Origin: Phymorhynchus buccinoides
Taxonomy: Eukaryota > Mollusca > Gastropoda > Neogastropoda > Raphitomidae
Assembly (NCBI GenBank): GCA_017654935.2
Contig: CM065710.1
Coordinates: 7,447,935 to 7,511,934 of the forward strand
DNA: 64,000 nt
Direction: 5' to 3'
Numbering within the stretch: position 1 is the first letter of the stretch; every line of letters begins with the position of its first letter. This document shows, one piece after another, positions 20,820 to 31,159 of the stretch. The notes below the pieces were generated by a model, which saw nothing but the letters and a program-made list of their open reading frames with translations, did not search any database and was not told the origin of the DNA. A program made the translations under genes and the position numbers.

Positions 20820-22010
20820 CAGCTCTCACTCGCTGTTTTCAGGAGCTCAAACCTATTTTTGAGGGGTAGGGGTGTCGTGAACAGGCGTTCACTCAAGCGT
20901 TTTCGTTTTCTGGCACTCATAACGTCTTTGCTACATCCCTGCATCCGATCATACTTTTTGGTTTTCAAGATACTCAAACGTTCCTGCCGTTTCGGGCACT
21001 CCACTCATACTTCTGTCGCCTTTCAGTCATTCACTCAAAACCCAGGCTACCTCGGCCGTTTTCTGGGACTCTGATTTAACCTTTCATTCTAAATAGGCGC
21101 AGTACTCAAAATTTACTCGTTTTCAAACTTCTGCCACACCATTTTCAGGCTTCGGCCATTCCCTGTTTTCCTCAGGTAATATTATAATATGATATAACGA
21201 ATTTGATAACAATTTCACTCAGCTAAAATAATCATAGGCTCACCTCAGAGCTTTCGGGGGCGTCACGCTCACTTCGTCAGCGTCGTCTGCTGAGAGGCCA
21301 CTGGCGGTTCAGTGCACACGATCGTGAGTACAGCTCAAGTCTGCACCCACGGCGCATGACTGAACCAGGGAAGAATAAGCCATGGGCAAGGTGAGTCTCC
21401 CACGGTCCCGGTTCAGATTGGGCTTGGCGGCCGTGATGTAGATGGCCTCCTTCACCCCTCTCTGGAACCATCTGCAGTCTCGGTCCAGCACAGAGATGTT
21501 GTCGGGTGAGAACCGGTGGTCGTAGTTGGCCATGTGGGACGCAACCGGTGACGAATCCTGTCTGTGCTCCGTGACTCTCTTCCTGAGGCTCCTTTCTGTC
21601 TCCCCAATGTAGACCCCCTTGTCACAGTCCTCGCACTCAGTGCGGTAGATGATGTCCGCCTGGTGGAGCTTGTCGGTCTTGTCTTTGGGGGCAACACACT
21701 TGCTGCTGATGGAGTTGCCTGGTTTGCAACTCTAATAGTTGCTAGTAATTGCAACTCTATTCTAATAGTTTCTTTTTCGCCATTCTCAGGAACTTGCTCA
21801 CTCAAACTTCCCTGTTTTCAGGCGTGCACTCAAAATGTACTCGTTTTCAAACTTCTACCATGCCGTTTTAACGCATTTATTCAACCTTTCTCCTTTCTTT
21901 CAAATATTCCGACAGTTTCGTTTCCGCAATATTGAGGCACCCACACACCCAAACTTTCAGGTGTGCACTCAAATTTACTCATTTTCAAACTTCTTTCCAC
22001 ACCATTGTTC
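20820..22010 (+). repeat. Degenerate tandem-like region ('tactcgttttcaaacttct' units) interrupted by a Penelope fragment
   Basis: The segment 'actcaaaatttactcgtttt' with 'caaacttctgccacacc' recurs near 21100, 21830 and 21970, and related 'cactcaa...gttttc' pieces fill 20880-21070. The Penelope GIY-YIG fragment lies in the middle. No gene seen in the repeat itself. Confidence 0.5.
21309..21731 (-). pseudogene. Penelope-like retroelement, GIY-YIG endonuclease fragment
   Basis: An open minus-strand frame of 140 codons from just after a TAG (21732-21734) to TGA at 21309. It shows the cysteine-rich start ECEDCDKGVYIGETERSLRK (the GVYIGET form of GIY-YIG), then RVTEH, SHMANYDHRF, and the late block RWFQRGVKEAIYI ending with NRDRG. 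This order is diagnostic of the C-terminal endonuclease of GIY-YIG-bearing Penelope-like elements. The reverse transcriptase is absent, so it is a dead 3' fragment. It may share a source with the ribozyme-bearing terminal repeats in the same contig. Confidence 0.88.
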
Positions 22011-22011
22011 C

Positions 22012-22225
22012 AGGCATTGAATAATGTTCAGACTGCCTGAACTGGTTTCAGATATTCTCTGTTGTTTCGTCGCCATTTTTCCAGGCATTGAATAATGTTC
22101 AGACTACCTGAACTGGTTTCAGATATTCTCTGTTGTTTCGTCGCCATTTTTCCAGGCATTGAATAATGTTCAGACTACCTGAACTGGTTTCAGATATTTT
22201 CTGTTGTTTCGTCGCCATTTCAGAC
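22012..22225 (+). repeat. 71-bp tandem repeat, three units
   Basis: Unit begins 'caggcattgaataatgttca' and ends 'gtttcgtcgccatttttc'. Starts near 22011, 22082 and 22153, and the last unit runs into 'catttcagacaccc'. Confidence 0.92.
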
Positions 22226-22234
22226 ACCCACTCA

Positions 22235-22325
22235 CTCTCTCTAAACTTGTTCTTAGAAAAATAAAATGCAAAAAGGCAGCTGGACCAGATGGTATATTTG
22301 GAGAATTGTTAAAGGCCCATACGCT
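22235..22325 (+). pseudogene. LINE reverse transcriptase fragment (N-terminal block)
   Basis: LSKLVLRKIKCKKAAGPDGI followed by FGELLKA is the well-known first conserved block of non-LTR reverse transcriptases (KxxKAxGPDGIxxExLK). Similarity stops after about 30 residues, so this is a short remnant. Confidence 0.75.
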
Positions 22326-22618
22326 TCTCGTAAATAACGTGCAGAATGATGCAAAATCGATCTGGATTGTAAACTCTGACATTATTCAAAGTCACAGACA
22401 AGCAATAAAGCAATTGTCTCCGAGCTTCCCTGACCAATTTTCTACCGGGATTTTCCGGATTCATTGTTTAAAATCAAGATTAAAATTATAGCCCCGCCCC
22501 ACCAATAACAACTTACTGTCAACTCAGGGCTTGGTGTCACCACAGTTAAATCTGACCACGTAATCAACCCGAATTCGTCCTAGCATCATTTTTCTTTCGT
22601 CAGGGGCTTTCTTTCAAA

Positions 22619-23469
22619 TCACTGCATCGTCGTGCCAGACTCGTCCTGTGTGGAATTTTCATCCCCACCGTGGGACGACGACTCTGCGTTGCTCACAGCT
22701 TGGTTTGCCCCTCTCACTTCTTGCTGCCGTTGCCGCTCCAAGGTCTGGTGTTTCCGACTCCGGTACCAAAAGTTGCAGCCGATCAGGGTGAGCAGCGACA
22801 CGACAATGCCCATAGGGATAGTCACGCCCACGATGATGGTCAGACTGGTCGTTTTAGGCGTCTGCTTGTTTATGCTTAGATCAGTTTTCGGTTTTGTCTC
22901 CTTCTTGTGTGCTGGTGGTTTCTTCTTGCCAGCATCCTTAAGAGTGCTCTTCGCAGCGATGAAAGAGAGCGTAGCAGGTTTGGCAACCAAAACGGTGACG
23001 TCACGACTTATCGCGTACGTTTCGTTTCCGGCTTGTTTGTGTTGCTCGGTGAGTCGCAGTCCTGCGTGCCATATCCCGCACTGGACAGGGACGATCTTGT
23101 TGCCGTTCTCTCCCCCTAGCCCTACGTCCAAGGCAGTGGTGGTCAATACGCTCGTGAAGTTGTAGACTGCGATCGTCTTGTTCGGGTCATCTTCGTTGAG
23201 TCTGTAGAGGAGTCCCCAGGTTTCCGTGATCTGGTTTCCTTGACTCGATTTGTTGATTCGTTGGTGGGTAGTGTTGTTGGTGCTGTTGGTGTTGTTGGAA
23301 CTGGTATCGTTGTTGTTGTTGGTGGTGGTGTTGGCATTGTCGGTGGAGGTGTTCACGCTCTTTCCGTCAACCTTCCAGTACAGATGGAAGTCGTCGGGTT
23401 TGAACACGGAGACCTCGCTCACCAAGCACTGGAAGGTGCTAGGAGAGAGGGCACGCACTTCCGTAGGAC
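22619..23469 (-). CDS. Ig-domain type I membrane protein, last exon
   Basis: Exon from acceptor 'cttttcag' (minus strand) to the stop at 22619-22621. It enters in phase 1 with PTEVRALSPSTFQC. Features in order: Ig-like domain with Cys (FQC), Trp (LYWKV) and the partner Cys (VPVQC), interrupted after GKSVN by about 35 residues rich in Asn and Thr with many NxT/S sites; a Lys/Pro-rich stalk; one membrane helix (SLTIIVGVTIPMGIVVSLLT, then LIGC); a cytoplasmic tail of about 45 residues with basic then acidic-Ser parts. Adhesion or recognition receptor is a guess. Convergent with the expansin-like gene. Confidence 0.8.
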
Positions 23470-23564
23470 CTGAAAAGGAGTGGAGAATGGCGTAAATTTG
23501 TAGTTTAGAAAGACCCCCTACCCTCCATCAAAAACACCCCCATTAAATGTTTGCATTGACTGTC

Positions 23565-23830
23565 TTCTACTGTAGTGTGTGTGTTCGTGCGCGCATGCGC
23601 GCGCTGCCATGTGCTTGTGCATGTGCGCATATTTCCGTGCATGCACGTGTGCGCGTGTGCTCGTGCGTGTGTAGGCATAAGTGTGTATGTGTGTGTATGT
23701 ATGTATGTATGTATGCACGTACGTACGTATGCATGTATGTGTGCATGCGCATGTAAATATGCTGTGTTCGTCAGTGTGTGTGCTTGTGTGCATGCGAGCA
23801 TGGGTATTGATGTGATTTGGTTAAATGTTT
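23565..23830 (+). repeat. TG/TGCA/TATG microsatellite in the Ig-gene intron
   Basis: Imperfect purine-pyrimidine alternating tract with CG, CATG and GTAC interruptions. No gene seen. Confidence 0.85.
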
Positions 23831-23834
23831 AGTT

Positions 23835-23919
23835 TTATTTTTGTTTTGTTTTTTGTAAAGCGTCATAAGCAGATAGCCTGGAATGTGCGCTATATAAGTT
23901 CTTTTTTTTTTTTTTTTTT

Positions 23920-23955
<36 letters not shown>

Positions 23956-24170
23956 ATGTGCATGTTTGAGGAGGCGGGAGTTGTGGAGCGCATGCCTGGG
24001 TGCGTTGGTTGGTGCGAGTATATCGTTTCATAATTCAATCTAAGAGGGGTTAGCGAAATCTGTGCATTTTGCTTTGCGCTTGTGTAGGATGTCAAGGCTT
24101 GTTGTTTATAGTTCATCGTCCTATAGGTTTGAGTGTGTGCGGTGTGCTTGTTTTTATCAGTGCATAATGA
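23835..24170 (+). repeat. Retroelement tail, T run and TG tract
   Basis: 'ttttgtaaagcgtcataagc' to 'tgcgctatataagttc' (23850-23903) resembles the tail inserted at 13080-13250. It is followed by a T run and TG tract at 23905-23953. The rest is unassigned. Confidence 0.5.
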
Positions 24171-24508
24171 CACCTGTAAATGACACCTCCCATGTTTTGA
24201 ACAAACATTACGAACTATTACCTTCTGGACGTCGCTACAAAACTTTTCAAGTCAACTCCAGGGCACAGAAATCCTTCATCCCCAGATCCATCCACCTCCT
24301 AAACTCATGATCCTTTTAGGTTTAAATGTGTGTTCATCGTGTTAAAAGAAACTATGCATGCTTATCCTTAGACATGTATGTATCCACATATAATGTGTAT
24401 CTTTATGTGTGTATTATGTGTAACTTGTGCTCCTATTCATGCATGCTGAATGTCGATGTTTTTGTTATTCTGGCACCTGAACAAAATTTCTCCTTGGGAG
24501 ATAATAAA
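24170..24508 (+). mobile_element. LINE 3' end (same family as 1158-2312)
   Basis: Starts with the last RT-protein codons NDTSHVLNKHYELLPSGRRY ending HLLNS-stop at 24310, followed by the 3' UTR up to 'gggagataataaa'. The TTGAT tail is replaced by the palindromic element that begins at 24509. Confidence 0.85.
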
Positions 24509-24891
24509 GGTAAAGATGTGCCACCCCCCCTGCATTTCTCGGTTAATTCTATTTTTCCGTTTTTGCCTTTCTTACCATACATAAAGCTGTATTTTAGGAA
24601 CATTTTCAGCTAATAACCTTTTTGGAATACTAACCCTAGCCCTAAACCTAACCCGATGTACTGCAGTACACCGCGATTTGTCACAGTTGTGGTTCCTTGC
24701 GTTTTCCCGTCTTATAGGGTGGGGGGTAGGGTTAGGCATAGGGCTAGGGTTAGGGATAGGGTTAGTATTCCAAAAAGGTTATTAGCTAAAAATGCTCCTA
24801 AAATACAGCTTTATGTATGGTAAGAAAGGCAATAACGGAAAAATAGAATTAACCGAGATAGGTAGGGGGGTGGCACATATTGACCTTTACC
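24509..24891. mobile_element. 383-bp palindromic element with telomere-like TTAGGG core
   Basis: Ends 'ggtaaagatgtgccaccccc' and its near-complement. Arms of about 150 bp pair through 'ctttcttaccatacataaag' and 'taacctttttggaatactaa'. Near the centre one arm has 'ccctagccctaaacctaacc' and the other 'agggttagggatagggttag'. It fits a foldback MITE. The TTAGGG-like core is inside the arms, not an array, so it is not a telomere. Confidence 0.8.
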
Positions 24892-24958
24892 GCCGCTTTA
24901 TCAATTTTTTCCTTGAATCAATAAATAAAATGATGATGGTCAGGGGATGGGGGACTAC

Positions 24959-25110
24959 CTTCAAATGTGAGTCTCCCCAGAAGAAAGGGGACGAGAGGTT
25001 GAACCTGAACTTGCTTCGTTGTTTCACCGGCTTCTTCGCGGTGTAGAATTGTACACACGGCGCTCGTGCCTTGATATTCGGCTTGCACTTGGAATCGCAG
25101 GCATTGTTCT
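24959..25110 (-). CDS. Ig-domain membrane protein, upstream exon
   Basis: Donor 'gaag|gtagtc' on the minus strand ends the exon at 24959. The frame that leaves in phase 1 (as the next exon requires) reads QCLRFQVQAEYQGTSAVCTI then a short linker to LLGRLTFEG, joining as LTFEG|PTEVRALSP. This is the E-F strand and Cys of one Ig domain followed by the start of the next. Phase-1 introns between Ig domains are the rule. The acceptor is uncertain (25108 to 25131). The other open frame (NACDSKCKPN) was rejected because it leaves in phase 0. Confidence 0.6.
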
Positions 25111-25129
25111 CTTGTGCAGGGGAATAAAC

Positions 25130-25191
25130 TGTATAATAATAATATAATATATACAGGCATATATATAATGCACATACAGGCAGGCGCGCGT

Positions 25192-25239
<48 letters not shown>

Positions 25240-25419
25240 CACAGACAAATATGAACTATTTTACTACAATCAATGAAAATCAACACACTGGTAAACTTTC
25301 GTTTCCAAAATCCCGAAACGATCTTTTCAAATCTAGCCTGACATACTCATCTAGTTTAGGCCTATATTATATATGTTTGTGTTTTTGAAAGTATACCCCA
25401 CCCCCCACCCTTTCAGTTC

Positions 25420-25464
<45 letters not shown>

Positions 25465-25560
25465 AGATTTAGATTGTCAGTGGGCCCGGGTCATTGGCCC
25501 ATAATTATTTACATTTATATGACCCCTCATTATGTGCAGCCAGGGGTCATCTGACCCATG
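25130..25560. repeat. AT-rich, CA and TG microsatellites, unassigned intron sequence
   Basis: CA tract 25193-25235 and TG tract 25423-25463. Between them AT-rich sequence with no recognised gene. Confidence 0.8.
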
Positions 25561-26155
25561 AACTCTGCAATAAAATTTAAGTTTATTTCTACAGTGACAC
25601 ATTTTTGGCCCATTGCCTTGGAAAATGTGGGTGGGTGGGGGGGGGTGGGGGGGGGGGAGAGCGCTCACGCACGTGCTTACCTTTTTCTTACCTTTTTCTC
25701 TCTCCACTTCTCTCTCCCTCCCTCAATCTCTCTTGCTTTAACCCTCTCTCCGCGTTTCACTTTCCTGTTTGAATTCAATGCAATTATTCAAATTACTCAG
25801 TCACGTTTTGTATACATAGTAGTTTGGTGTGTCACTATAGTTAATAATAGTTAAGCGCTTAGAGCTTTAAGTATTAGTGCTGTATAACTAACGTGTCTTA
25901 ATAAATGAATGGTCTTTATCGGTACATATATTGTCATACTGACTCGGAACACGTCGACACACGTACTCACATTCATAAACAGCACAGCAAACGGAATGAA
26001 TGAGTCAATACACCAACACACTAGGTCAGACACAAACCCTGACATTTTTGTATCCAAAATAACACTAAACGTTCGCCACAAAATAATGTCCATTGTAATA
26101 GTTCACACACATAAAAATGTAAAGAGAGAGAGAGAGAAAGAGAGAGAGGGGGGGG

Positions 26156-26186
<31 letters not shown>

Positions 26187-26412
26187 CTTCTTAAAAAAAA
26201 AAAAAAAAAAAGATGAGCCGCCTCAAAAGAAAAATCATTAAAAAAGAAGAAAAGAAATGAAAAGAAAGGCGGGGACAGTGGAGGGTTAAACAAATTTGAA
26301 TATATTATGTTCCTTATTCTTTTTTTTAAAATCGATGTTTGTATGTTCAGTGTGAGGACAGGTCGGAAAAAAAGGTGCGTTAGCTTATCGTTACTCTCAA
26401 TAAAGATGATTT

Positions 26413-26464
<52 letters not shown>

Positions 26465-26560
26465 AATAGAAAAAATAAACCACTGCATCCCTTCTCAGAC
26501 CTTTTTTAATTTTTGGAACGTTTCGCCGTAAGGCTTTTTCACTATATATATATATATATA
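25560..26560. repeat. Mosaic of G, GA, A and TA tracts with a dispersed repeat
   Basis: G-rich tract 25628-25660, GA tracts 26124-26180 and 26417-26460, an A run near 26192-26210, TA tract 26543-26566. The segment 25995-26290 ('gaatgaatgagtcaatacac' to 'gacagtggagggtt') is a dispersed repeat with a diverged copy at 59450-59715. The block 25845-25905 ('taagcgcttagagctttaag') resembles a retroelement tail. Confidence 0.65.
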
Positions 26561-26564
26561 TATA

Positions 26565-27148
26565 TAAACGTACAAGAATTGAAGAAGAAAAAACAACCAC
26601 ACCATTAAACTTTCCTCTTATATATATATAGTTTGCTTTAATAAAACTTTTTTTTGTGTCCAATATTTAAGTTTGTGAACCTAAGAAAGAAACTGAATAA
26701 CTTTAATTTTAACTTTACAATTTATTCTGTGTTCTGAAAAGAATAAAAGAAAATAATGTGCTGATTTACTTTTTCTCCCAATGGGGGAGATAGACAATGC
26801 CTATGCAAAGACAGCTGTTTCGTCTTTGTGAAAGACTCTTCAGTCTGCATATCGGCCTGCAAAGAATGTCCACAGTGAACATTCAAACTGAGCTAGAAGA
26901 CTTTCTACAAGAGAAAGGTTGTCCTCTTTGCACCAGATTGAAAGTCCACAATAAAAGCAAACCAGCACTTAATTCAAAAGAAATGGTAAACATCTTGTGT
27001 AAAATAACAAAAATAATAATGTTCTAAAATTACAATCCCTCGAAGAGAGTAGAAGAGATGGGATGCCATGTTGGTGGATCCAGTGAAGGATTCAATAAGG
27101 GAGGTCATAGAAATCGTAGTAAACACCAACATACTCCCGGTGAGGAGG

Positions 27149-27150
<2 letters not shown>
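26565..27150 (-). mobile_element. Penelope/retrozyme-like terminal element, inverted copy
   Basis: Reverse complement of 7330-7960: interior, hammerhead (26802-26851), then the terminal repeat (about 26565-26725). Its upstream end is replaced by a GA tract. About 97% similar to the other copy by eye, with scattered substitutions. Confidence 0.75.
26802..26851 (-). ncRNA. Type I hammerhead ribozyme, inverted copy
   Basis: Reading the minus strand from 26851: stem I TATGCAGA, CTGAAGA, stem II GTCTTT-CAC-AAAGAC, GAAA, short stem III, GTC cleavage triplet, stem I TTTGCATA. The only change from 7676-7725 is one base in the stem II loop (CAC for CTC), so all pairs and core bases are kept. Confidence 0.9.

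Positions 27151-27222
<72 letters not shown>
27151..27222 (+). repeat. GA microsatellite
   Basis: About 70 bp of pure GA at the boundary of the inverted Penelope-like element. Confidence 0.95.
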
Positions 27223-27223
<1 letters not shown>

Positions 27224-27224
27224 T

Positions 27225-27505
27225 ATTTTACAAGGAAAAGAATTTAAGCTGGGCCTTGTCTTCCATTCTGTCCTTGGTTCTAAGCATGCAATGCATAACT
27301 AATACTATAAATGAACATTGAGACACAGGAAAATCACCAATAAAAAACCCAACAACTGACAGTAATATAGCAACGAAATGGTAGGCAGAGCATCAACATC
27401 AACAATAAAAACAAACAAAAGAGAAAACTAACCAACCAAATAAACAAATAAAGAAAAACACCTCTATCACTACAAGTTACTTCTTCTACTACCATTACTA
27501 CTACT
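27225..27505. other. Unassigned AT-rich sequence
   Basis: No gene or clear repeat recognised. A-rich with CAAC/AACAAA interspersions; tiny frames only. Confidence 0.5.
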
Positions 27506-27506
27506 A

Positions 27507-27645
27507 GTGTAAGACGGGGCAAAAAGCCCATGGGCGGGAAAGAAGCCCATGCCAATTATCCCACGAAACAAAGCAAATCTCGGTCACATTTTGCCCCATG
27601 AGACGAGTGTTAATGTTTAGCATTTGTCTCATGAGTCAAACACGA
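27507..27645. mobile_element. Palindromic TA MITE, right-truncated
   Basis: Left end 'agacggggcaaaaagccc' and most of the arm are present. The right arm stops after 'tgtctcatgagtcaaacacg' and a GA tract takes over. Diverged from the 214-bp copies. Confidence 0.8.
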
Positions 27646-28030
27646 GATGAGAGAAGAGGAGAGAGAGATGCAGAGAGACGAGAGAGGAGAGAATCCTTCA
27701 GAGATGGAGATGCGGTGGAATCGAGGAGGAAGACCGACTGGAGGGAGAGAGACGATGAAGAGAGAAAGAGAGAGGGAAGAGAGAGAGAGTGAAAGAGAGA
27801 CGGATAGATAGAGGGAGAGCGAAGAGGGGAGAGAGAGCACGAGAGAGGAGGAGAGAGAGAGAAGATCTGATGTGAGGGAGAGAGAGAAAGAGAGGGAGAG
27901 ATGAGAGATGACAGAGAGAGAAAGAGAGAGAGAGAGATAGTGAGAGAGATTTAGAGAGAGAGAGAGTTAGAGAGAGACTGAGAGAGAGAGAGACCGAGAC
28001 GAAGAGAGAGATGAGAGAGAGAGACGATTC
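27640..28030 (+). repeat. Degenerate GA tract
   Basis: About 390 bp of GA broken by many single-base changes (ATG, ACG, AGG). The contig C counterpart (55192-55338) is only about 145 bp and pure. Confidence 0.9.
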
Positions 28031-28084
28031 GGAGGAAGAGGAAGAAAAGGATGATAAAAGATTTTAATTTGAATTAGCACGAAG

Positions 28085-28620
28085 AACGATCGGATGACAA
28101 TGATGATGATGACAACGACGACGATGACAACGAAGATGACAATAATGATCTGATGATAATAATGACAAGATTTTTTTTTCTGTTTTTTTTAAAGCTTAGA
28201 GGCACATTCTTTTCTAGTTGTGTGGCATAGAGGGCAAAAGGCTTCTATAGTCTAAATCCTAAACGTCAAGGTGTCAGCTCATCTCATTTAGTCATTTTAG
28301 CAAAGGCACACAGTGATTTAACTTCTATGTCACTAAAAGGCATCAAATTGAGGTCTATTATCCAAAGACCCTGTTGTCTTAGTTTTGGGAAGCAAGGATA
28401 GACCTTATTTTATATATGTCACAGAGAATCCCCAATACCTCAGATGGATTTTGTTCTCTATCCAGGTAAATTTAATGGACATTTTTGGCTGAAATAATGG
28501 CTGGCGGTGAAAGGGTTAAAGTTCCGACGTTACGGCGTTTGTCCGACGTCTGACGTTCCGACGTGGCGTTGGTAGGACGCGTTGCATAGGTGTCTTGCAT
28601 TTTTCTCCCCTGTAGCCCTC
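28085..28620. other. GAT-rich patch and unassigned sequence with a piggyBac-like end
   Basis: GAT/GAC repeats at 28100-28165. The segment 28190-28515 ends 'ggctggcggtgaaaggg' + TTAA, which on the minus strand reads TTAACCCTTTCACCGCCA, a form seen at piggyBac-type ends. No matching left end was found, so this is tentative. Then a short palindromic 'ccgacgt' cluster (28525-28565). Confidence 0.35.
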
Positions 28621-28651
<31 letters not shown>

Positions 28652-28780
28652 TATCTCTCTCTCTCTCTCTGCTTGCATGCCTCTCTCTATAAATATCTCT
28701 GTCGTGTCTTTTTCTCACTTTCTCTCTCTGCCTGCCCGTCTGTCTCTATCTGTCTACCTGTCTCTGTTTAACACTTGAAA
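28620..28780 (+). repeat. C homopolymer and CT tract
   Basis: About 30 C at 28621-28651 followed by imperfect CT repeats. Confidence 0.9.
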
Positions 28781-28935
28781 TAATTACACCTGCATCCACT
28801 TGCTTTGATTATTAGTTAATTTCAAATCACGTGTCCCATTGCCATGAAGATTGTATTGTCAATGGCGATTAAAACATACACTTCAAGTGTCAAGTGTCAA
28901 AGTGTCAAGTACCTGTCTCTGTTCCTCTGCCCGTC

Positions 28936-29418
28936 ATATGGGGTGCCAAATCTCTCTATAGGTGTTCGATAGAGTTTGGAAACCTTGTTGAACTGCTGGG
29001 TGCAGTTTCAATACTCTGGCTAGTGGTTAGGTAGAGTTTCAAAACTCTCTCAGAGGTACTCGACAAAGCTTTTGGTCGGAGAATTCTATCGAGCCCGCCA
29101 CTTTGTGATTTTCTTCTAACAGAGTGTTTCATTGGTAGAAAGTGCTTGCGTCTTCGTGTGGAACGCGCGAAATCAAGCAATGCAGTGTGAAAACTATTAC
29201 GAGTGCGCAGCACAATCAAACAATGCAGTGTGAAAACTATTACGAGTGCGACTCCCAGTCGCAGCAACAGCTATGGTCGTTGTACTATGTACGACGTAAA
29301 CAGGAACGTATCGAACACATAGGAAGGGTTATAAAACTAAGTCGGACTGTCATCTACAGTTTCCAAACTCGATCAAACACCCCCCCTATAGAGAGATTTG
29401 TCAATTTGGCGCACCATA
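28936..29418. mobile_element. 483-bp element with about 50-bp inverted ends
   Basis: Left end 'catatggggtgccaaatctc' + 'tctataggtgttcgat' + 'agagtttggaaac'. The right end is the complement with small indels ('gtttccaaactcgatcaaac' to 'ggcgcaccatat'). An internal direct repeat 'caatgcagtgtgaaaactat' occurs twice (29178 and 29222). A plus frame reads MQCENYYECDSQSQQQLWSL but matches no family I know. Class unknown. Confidence 0.7.
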
Positions 29419-29419
29419 T

Positions 29420-30467
29420 CGGCAGTCTGTCTCTCTCGCTCTGATTTGTCTAACAAAAGCCACGTGGTACCAAATGTTTCAAAACAGCTTGCCTCCCTGT
29501 CAGACTATTGCCACGCATTGCAAAGTCGAATCTGATAATGCCAGGTCGGAAATTTAAAACGTCAAACAATCGAGATGAAACCTACTGCGATGCTGTGAAT
29601 GATGATAATTATGATGATTCGGGCAAACACACAGACACAAAAGACTCCAAACCTTATGGCTGTACCAGGAAGAAGACCGCGGGGAAGGTCGGAGGGGGAG
29701 GGCAAATCTTCATCCTCAATTTCATCCAGTTCAACAGATGGTGAAAACGTTAAGGTGAAAGCATCATTCTCTTGACTACCCCTCGCACAGCAACACACAG
29801 TTGCGAGCTTCCCGATTCTCATGGGAGTCATTCTGATCTCTTGAGCTTGCAGCAGCAACTGAAAAGGCTGATTCAGCAGCAGCATAAGCAGTAGAAGCAG
29901 TGATAACTTGAATGTCAGCATCCCAGTAAGTCAGTCCAAGTCTTCTTCTGCTTTCTCTGATCAAGCTAAAGTCACTTCGAAAGTGGATGGAAATTAGGAT
30001 ACACCTAAAAGACTAGTAGAACACGTTGAAGCATTCTGTAGAAGATAATAGTCTAAATTTTGAATTTACACTTGATAGAGTTTTGTCAAATGGATTTGAC
30101 TTTGTTACAAATGAAACTAACAAAGTTTGTAGATCCGATAGATTTTGAATTTATACTAGTTTCCCCATAACTTTTCTTGATTTCTCTATGCTATAAGCAA
30201 AACAGCATGTCGAATATTTTTAAAAAAACTTGACTTGAATTAGGTAAACAGATAATAAACTGATTAGAGTCTAGATAATCCGAGCAAGGGTCTCAGTTGT
30301 GTTGTCACCTTGCCTTGGAACGGTCTTGAATGACGTCATTTGTGTTCAGGATTGGTGTGTGAATTGTGATGTCATTGGTTATAATTATGACGTCAAATTT
30401 GTTAGTTTCTTGGCACTAATATCGTGGGGTAATTTTCGCCCAGACTCGAGTTGAAAAAGAGGTAGGG
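29420..30467. other. Unassigned sequence to the end of contig B
   Basis: Small frames exist on both strands (for example 29508-29744 plus and 29776-29964 minus), neither with recognised domains nor clear splice context. The rest is AT-rich. Repeated GAATTTACACTTGATAGA-like and 'aatttatactag' pieces at 30060-30160 suggest an old local duplication. Confidence 0.4.
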
Positions 30468-30967
30468 NNNNNNNNNNNNNNNNNNNNNNNNNNNNNNNNN
30501 NNNNNNNNNNNNNNNNNNNNNNNNNNNNNNNNNNNNNNNNNNNNNNNNNNNNNNNNNNNNNNNNNNNNNNNNNNNNNNNNNNNNNNNNNNNNNNNNNNNN
30601 NNNNNNNNNNNNNNNNNNNNNNNNNNNNNNNNNNNNNNNNNNNNNNNNNNNNNNNNNNNNNNNNNNNNNNNNNNNNNNNNNNNNNNNNNNNNNNNNNNNN
30701 NNNNNNNNNNNNNNNNNNNNNNNNNNNNNNNNNNNNNNNNNNNNNNNNNNNNNNNNNNNNNNNNNNNNNNNNNNNNNNNNNNNNNNNNNNNNNNNNNNNN
30801 NNNNNNNNNNNNNNNNNNNNNNNNNNNNNNNNNNNNNNNNNNNNNNNNNNNNNNNNNNNNNNNNNNNNNNNNNNNNNNNNNNNNNNNNNNNNNNNNNNNN
30901 NNNNNNNNNNNNNNNNNNNNNNNNNNNNNNNNNNNNNNNNNNNNNNNNNNNNNNNNNNNNNNNNNNN
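30468..30967. other. Scaffold gap (500 N)
   Basis: Exactly 500 N. The sequence to its left continues, in the homologous position, at 57772 ('gaggtaggg' then CG/CA repeats), and the sequence to its right matches 3418 of contig B. The gap therefore joins the end of one copy to the start of the other. Confidence 0.98.
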
Positions 30968-31142
30968 CCTTAGACGTGTATGTATCCACGTAATTATAAT
31001 GTGTATCTTTAAGTGTGTATTATAGGTAACTTTTGCTCCTATTCATGCATGCTGAATGTCAATGTCTTTGTTATTCTGGCACCTGAACAAATTTATCCTT
31101 GGGGAGATAATAAAAGATGTTTTGATTTGATTTGATTTGATT
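30968..31142 (+). mobile_element. LINE 3' end with TTGAT tail (contig C)
   Basis: Counterpart of 3418-3592, with more indels. Confidence 0.8.
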
Positions 31143-31159
31143 AACACCGTATATATGTA

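Noticed and set aside
21240..21300. Hammerhead on the minus strand downstream of the Penelope GIY-YIG fragment ('ctgacgaag' ... 'cgaaagc')
   Set aside because: CUGACGA and GAAA are present, but stem II has several mismatches and no U-H cleavage site with a matching stem I is found.
24640..24770. Interstitial telomere array
   Set aside because: Only a few imperfect TTAGGG units, arranged as inverted arms of a foldback element.
24887..25231. Alternative frame NACDSKCKPN in the upstream Ig exon
   Set aside because: It leaves the exon in phase 0, but the next exon needs phase 1; the phase-1 frame also shows Ig strand logic.
29508..29964. Two overlapping frames (plus and minus) as a gene
   Set aside because: No recognised domain, no splice support, low-complexity leucine or alanine content.
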